Source of the DNA: Puia sp963703355
GTDB taxonomy: Bacteria > Bacteroidota > Bacteroidia > Chitinophagales > Chitinophagaceae
Reading direction: 5' to 3'
Length of the DNA: 64,000 nt
NCBI GenBank assembly: GCA_963703355.1
Contig: OY969813.1
Coordinates: 62,001-126,000, forward strand
In this document: positions 61,026 through 64,000 of the stretch, piece by piece
Layout: the number at the start of each line of letters is the position of its first letter
Position numbering within the stretch: position 1 is the first letter of the stretch
Program-made: the position numbers and the translations under genes
The notes under the pieces: model-generated
Databases searched by the model: none
Told to the model about the DNA's origin: nothing
The model's input: only the letters and a program-made list of their open reading frames with translations

Positions 61026-61046
61026 TTTATCAAAACTATTGATAAA
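61026..61046. promoter_or_regulatory. Palindrome between divergent genes
   Basis: TTTATCAA and TTGATAAA form a perfect 8-base inverted repeat with a 5-base spacer, midway between the GH16 and carboxylesterase starts. It may be an operator shared by both promoters. Confidence 0.4.
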
Positions 61047-61204
61047 AATAATTACCTGGTAGGGTAAATCGAACCCTGATGATAATATGAGATATCACTA
61101 TATTATTAAAGAGAAATGAGCTGCGTTTTCTATCGCCTGTTCGATCACCCATTCCATATACAGGATTTCGAATTTCTCACTTACCTTCAATTTCAATTTT
61201 CGCT

Positions 61205-62809
61205 ATGAAATCGAATGTTTTTGTTTTGGGTTGCTGTTTAATGTTTTTGACATTATCTGCGCAATTAACTCCTGATCATCATATGCCGACTGTTAAAACA
61301 GCCAATGGAATACTTCAGGGAACCGAATTATCTGGAATCAGTATGTTTAAAGGAGTTCCTTATGCACAACCACCGGTTGGTGATCTTAGATGGAAAGAAC
61401 CGCAACAAGTAAAAAATTGGGAAGGGGTGCGTAAGGCCGATCATTTCAGTCCGAGGGCCATGCAACTTCCAATATACAGTGATATGAATTTCAGGTCGGA
61501 TGGAATCAGTGAAGATTGTCTTTATCTGAATATCTGGACACCTTCCAAGACGGGAAATGAGGGCTTGCCAGTTCTGGTTTATTTTTACGGAGGCGGATTT
61601 ATAGCAGGAGATGGATCTGAATTTCGATATGACGGAGAAAATATAGCGAGACATGGGATAGTGGCGGTTACAGTAAATTATCGACTGGGCGTATTTGGTT
61701 TCCTGGCGCATCCTGATCTTACCAAAGAATCGCCGCATCATGCTTCGGGAAATTACGGACTATTAGATCAAACTGAAGCATTACGCTGGGTTCATAAAAA
61801 TATAGCTGCGTTTGGAGGCGATCCGGATAAAATAACCATTGCCGGCGAATCTGCAGGTTCATTTTCAGTGAATGCCCAGGTTATTTCGCCGTTAGCCAGA
61901 AATTTATTTTCAGCAGCGATTGGTGAGAGCGGATCACTGCTCGATTTAAATCCAACGACTTCTTTGTCGGATGCGGAAAAAATCGGCGTTCAGTTTAGCA
62001 CCACATTGGGAGTGCATTCTATAAAAGAATTACGCGCATTGCCCGCTGAGCAAATTTTGCAGGCGACATCCAAACAAGGCGCAGGAGATTTTCCAGTAGA
62101 TGTTGACGGATATTTTTTTCCGCTATCGCCCATTGCCATTTATAAAGGAGCAAATATTGCGAGGGTTCCGCTTCTTGTGGGCTGGAATTCCGGGGAGTCA
62201 GGCTGGCAGTCAATTTTAGGAAACGATGAGCCAACAAAAGAGAACTATATCAAAGCTATAAAGCGATTGTATCCAGGAGAATATGAACAGATATTGAAAT
62301 TGTATGCTGTGAATGCAGATGCCGACGTTCAAGACGTGGCTTCTGCGTTGGGTGGCGATCGTTTTATTGCTTACGGAACCTGGAGATGGGCAGATCTGCA
62401 TGCCAAAATGAATCTTCCCGTTTATCGCTATTATTTTACAAAAGCCCGACCCGGCCTGCGTTCTGAAATGAATAAAACTACTTCTTCGTCAACCGGTCAG
62501 ATTGAAAAACCTGGTACTTTTAATGGAGCGTCGCACTCTACTGAAATAGAATATGCACTGGGAAACCTGCCTACGAACCGGGTTTATGACTGGCAACCTG
62601 AAGATTTTCTGGTGTCTTCTATTATGCAGGCATATTTCGTAAATTTTATAAAAACGAAAAATCCAAATGGCATTAGTTTGCCTGAATGGCCCCTGTATCA
62701 GTCCTGGCAAAAAGATCCCATCCAGATTATCGGAGTAGAAACACACAGAGAGCAGGAAAAAAACAGGGATCGTTATCTGTATTTTGAAAAACAGTCAGAT
62801 AAACGGTAA
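61205..62809 (+). CDS. Type-B carboxylesterase, secreted
   Basis: A 534-residue esterase with signal peptide (MKSNVFVLGCCLMFLTLSAQ). Oxyanion hole 'YFYGGGF' (126-132), nucleophile S216 in 'GESAGSF', the acid in 'GWNSGESGW' and catalytic His in 'FNGASHSTEIEY' give the alpha/beta-hydrolase triad of the carboxylesterase/para-nitrobenzyl-esterase family. It would hydrolyse esters in the periplasm. Two Cys near the start (C10, C11) lie within the signal, so lipidation is unclear. Divergent from GH16. Confidence 0.92.
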   Translation: MKSNVFVLGCCLMFLTLSAQLTPDHHMPTVKTANGILQGTELSGISMFKGVPYAQPPVGDLRWKEPQQVKNWEGVRKADHFSPRAMQLPIYSDMNFRSDGISEDCLYLNIWTPSKTGNEGLPVLVYFYGGGFIAGDGSEFRYDGENIARHGIVAVTVNYRLGVFGFLAHPDLTKESPHHASGNYGLLDQTEALRWVHKNIAAFGGDPDKITIAGESAGSFSVNAQVISPLARNLFSAAIGESGSLLDLNPTTSLSDAEKIGVQFSTTLGVHSIKELRALPAEQILQATSKQGAGDFPVDVDGYFFPLSPIAIYKGANIARVPLLVGWNSGESGWQSILGNDEPTKENYIKAIKRLYPGEYEQILKLYAVNADADVQDVASALGGDRFIAYGTWRWADLHAKMNLPVYRYYFTKARPGLRSEMNKTTSSSTGQIEKPGTFNGASHSTEIEYALGNLPTNRVYDWQPEDFLVSSIMQAYFVNFIKTKNPNGISLPEWPLYQSWQKDPIQIIGVETHREQEKNRDRYLYFEKQSDKR

Positions 62810-62812
62810 CAT

Positions 62813-63919
62813 CTAAACTATTTGCAATATTACATTTCCGTTTTGTGGATGTCCAGTGCACGTTAGTGTAAGTCCGCCGGCGAGATCTTTGTCTGTCAGT
62901 ACTTCATTATTTGAAAGCCAAACTTTGCCCGCAATACATTTGACCGCACAACTTCCGCACTTGCCCGTTTCGCAACTATATGGTAAATCAAGTTTTATTT
63001 TTTTTGCAGCCTGCAAAATGCTATCCGGATAATGGACAATAAAATGCTGTTCCTGTCCATTCTGATTAAGGGTAACCTCATACGAGGCTTTATCGGGAGG
63101 TTGTTTTGAATGTATTTTTTTACCGCCCGGATTAAAATCTTCCTTTTTGATTTGATCAGGATTAAAACCTTCTTCTACCAAATGAAAAATAATCATGCGC
63201 ATATAGGATTCAGGTCCGCATGTATAAAAAAGAGTTTTTTCTTTGCTGAACCGGTTTATTTTCAGGAATTCCATTAAAAGATCCCTGTTTAATCTGGCTC
63301 TTCTGAGGTCGGATTCGGAACTGAATAGAAAATCAATGTGCAGGCGATTTGGATAATCGTTGCGTATTTGACGGAGTGTATTGTAATAAGCGGTGGTTTC
63401 TACGGATTGATTGCTATAGATCAGAAAAACATCCATAACAGGAGAAAGGTAAAGTGCTGTTTTTACCAACGATAAAATGGGGGCAATTCCGCTGCCTGCG
63501 GCAAAAAAAACAATCCTGGTAAAGGAAATTAATAGTTCCGGAAGTCTGAAAAAACCTGCTGCACCGGTTGTTTTCAGAAGATCACCTACGTGAATCTGAT
63601 CAATCAGTTTTCTCGAAAAATAGCCGTTGTCTATTCTTTTAACCGCGATGGAGAGTTTCTCATGCAACACGGGAGAAGAGATAATAGAATACGATCGCCG
63701 GATTTCACCGGAGATCGTATTGTCTATCAGCGTGACGAATTGCCCTGCCTGATAGTGCAGATGATGACCATCTGCGAACGTAAAAGTTTTGAATCCTTTG
63801 GTTTCCTCCCTAATACTTTCGACGGTAAGATAAATGTAAGAGGTGTTGGAATTTAACAATTCTGTTGCAGCTTTTAAATCTGACAATAGTCTGTTAGCTA
63901 AGATAGCTTTTACTGGCAC
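62813..63919 (-). CDS. Flavin reductase with 2Fe-2S ferredoxin domain
   Basis: A 368-residue electron-transfer protein. FAD-binding 'RRSYSIISSP' (about 74-83), NAD(P)-binding 'FFAAGSGIAPILSLVK' and 'LFYTCGPESYM' belong to the ferredoxin-NADP-reductase fold, and a C-terminal plant-type ferredoxin has 'CETGKCGSCAVKC' plus a distal Cys in 'LTCTGHP' (C-x4-C-x2-C...C). This order is that of PaaE/phenol-hydroxylase-type reductases feeding oxygenases. No oxygenase is next to it in this window. Its 3' end meets the esterase gene tail to tail with 3 bases between. Confidence 0.92.
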   Translation of the reverse strand: MPVKAILANRLLSDLKAATELLNSNTSYIYLTVESIREETKGFKTFTFADGHHLHYQAGQFVTLIDNTISGEIRRSYSIISSPVLHEKLSIAVKRIDNGYFSRKLIDQIHVGDLLKTTGAAGFFRLPELLISFTRIVFFAAGSGIAPILSLVKTALYLSPVMDVFLIYSNQSVETTAYYNTLRQIRNDYPNRLHIDFLFSSESDLRRARLNRDLLMEFLKINRFSKEKTLFYTCGPESYMRMIIFHLVEEGFNPDQIKKEDFNPGGKKIHSKQPPDKASYEVTLNQNGQEQHFIVHYPDSILQAAKKIKLDLPYSCETGKCGSCAVKCIAGKVWLSNNEVLTDKDLAGGLTLTCTGHPQNGNVILQIV

Positions 63920-63965
63920 AATTTTTAAACTGATACCGTATCAATTAAATTTAAATAATGTGTTT

Positions 63966-64000
63966 ATGAAAAAATTTGGAATGGTATTGTTTGTTTTCAT
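63966..64000 (+). CDS. Start of a secreted protein, cut by window edge
   Basis: ATG at 63966 begins MKKFGMVLFVF, a signal-peptide-like start that runs off the window. Divergent from the reductase gene. Nothing more can be said. Confidence 0.4.
   Translation, partial: MKKFGMVLFVF

Overview
The window looks like chromosomal DNA of a Bacteroidota bacterium, most likely a member of the Chitinophagaceae. The support is a SusC/SusD pair, three TonB-dependent receptors, many lipoproteins with a Cys lipobox, families common in that lineage (DUF1080, DUF2911, DUF6266, DUF3179, YXWGXW, GH109, GH16), and a tRNA promoter of the Bacteroidetes type (TTTG-N19-TATTTTTG). No rRNA, CRISPR array, transposase, integrase or complete prophage was seen.

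Layout. 1-3.0 kb is a worn region: a small membrane protein, an HD-domain hydrolase pseudogene with two frameshifts, an NHL-repeat lipoprotein and a histidine-kinase remnant. 3.1-7.5 kb is an AT-rich island of small unknown genes inserted at the 3' end of tRNA-Lys(UUU). A 19-bp copy of the tRNA end marks its far side, and it carries a HExxH secreted protein, a YwqK-like lipoprotein and a protein with a HEPN-type RNxxxH motif. 7.8-25 kb holds a Na+/H+ antiporter, a DUF1080/oxidoreductase pair, a HupE-TonB receptor pair, TIM-barrel and DinB proteins, a ThuA/PQQ-dehydrogenase/cytochrome fusion and a TonB receptor. 25-32 kb has a GH109-type protein, a four-gene two-component operon, a four-helix-bundle protein and an MBL hydrolase. 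32.5-46 kb is a long minus-strand gene train: an unknown anchored protein, a DUF3179 protein, four AhpD-like paralogues with an MFS transporter, SusC, SusD and two TIG/beta-propeller lipoproteins. 46-64 kb holds housekeeping and accessory genes: phosphoglucomutase, a dicarboxylate symporter, MATE, a Cys/Met PLP enzyme, DUF2911, a TIM barrel, rhodanese, a umuDC-unknown-SRAP damage-tolerance block, GH16, a carboxylesterase and a flavin/2Fe-2S reductase.

The most striking structural feature lies between genes. About twenty intergenic regions are filled with short arrays of period 7 (TTATGGG, GGCTTAA, GCGTTCA dialects) or period 8 (AGTATAAG, GTGTGAAA dialects). Where both arms are present the left arm is usually G/purine-rich and the right arm is its pyrimidine-rich counterpart, so most arrays can fold as one long hairpin. 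The arrays abut stop codons, sometimes supply the last codons and stop of a gene, and once run into a signal-peptide region. They are not CRISPR.

Several genes suggest a shared role in oxidising and cleaving sugars: DUF1080, three Gfo/Idh/MocA proteins, two TIM-barrel isomerase-like proteins, ThuA/PQQ-SDH and GH16. This is inferred from family membership only.
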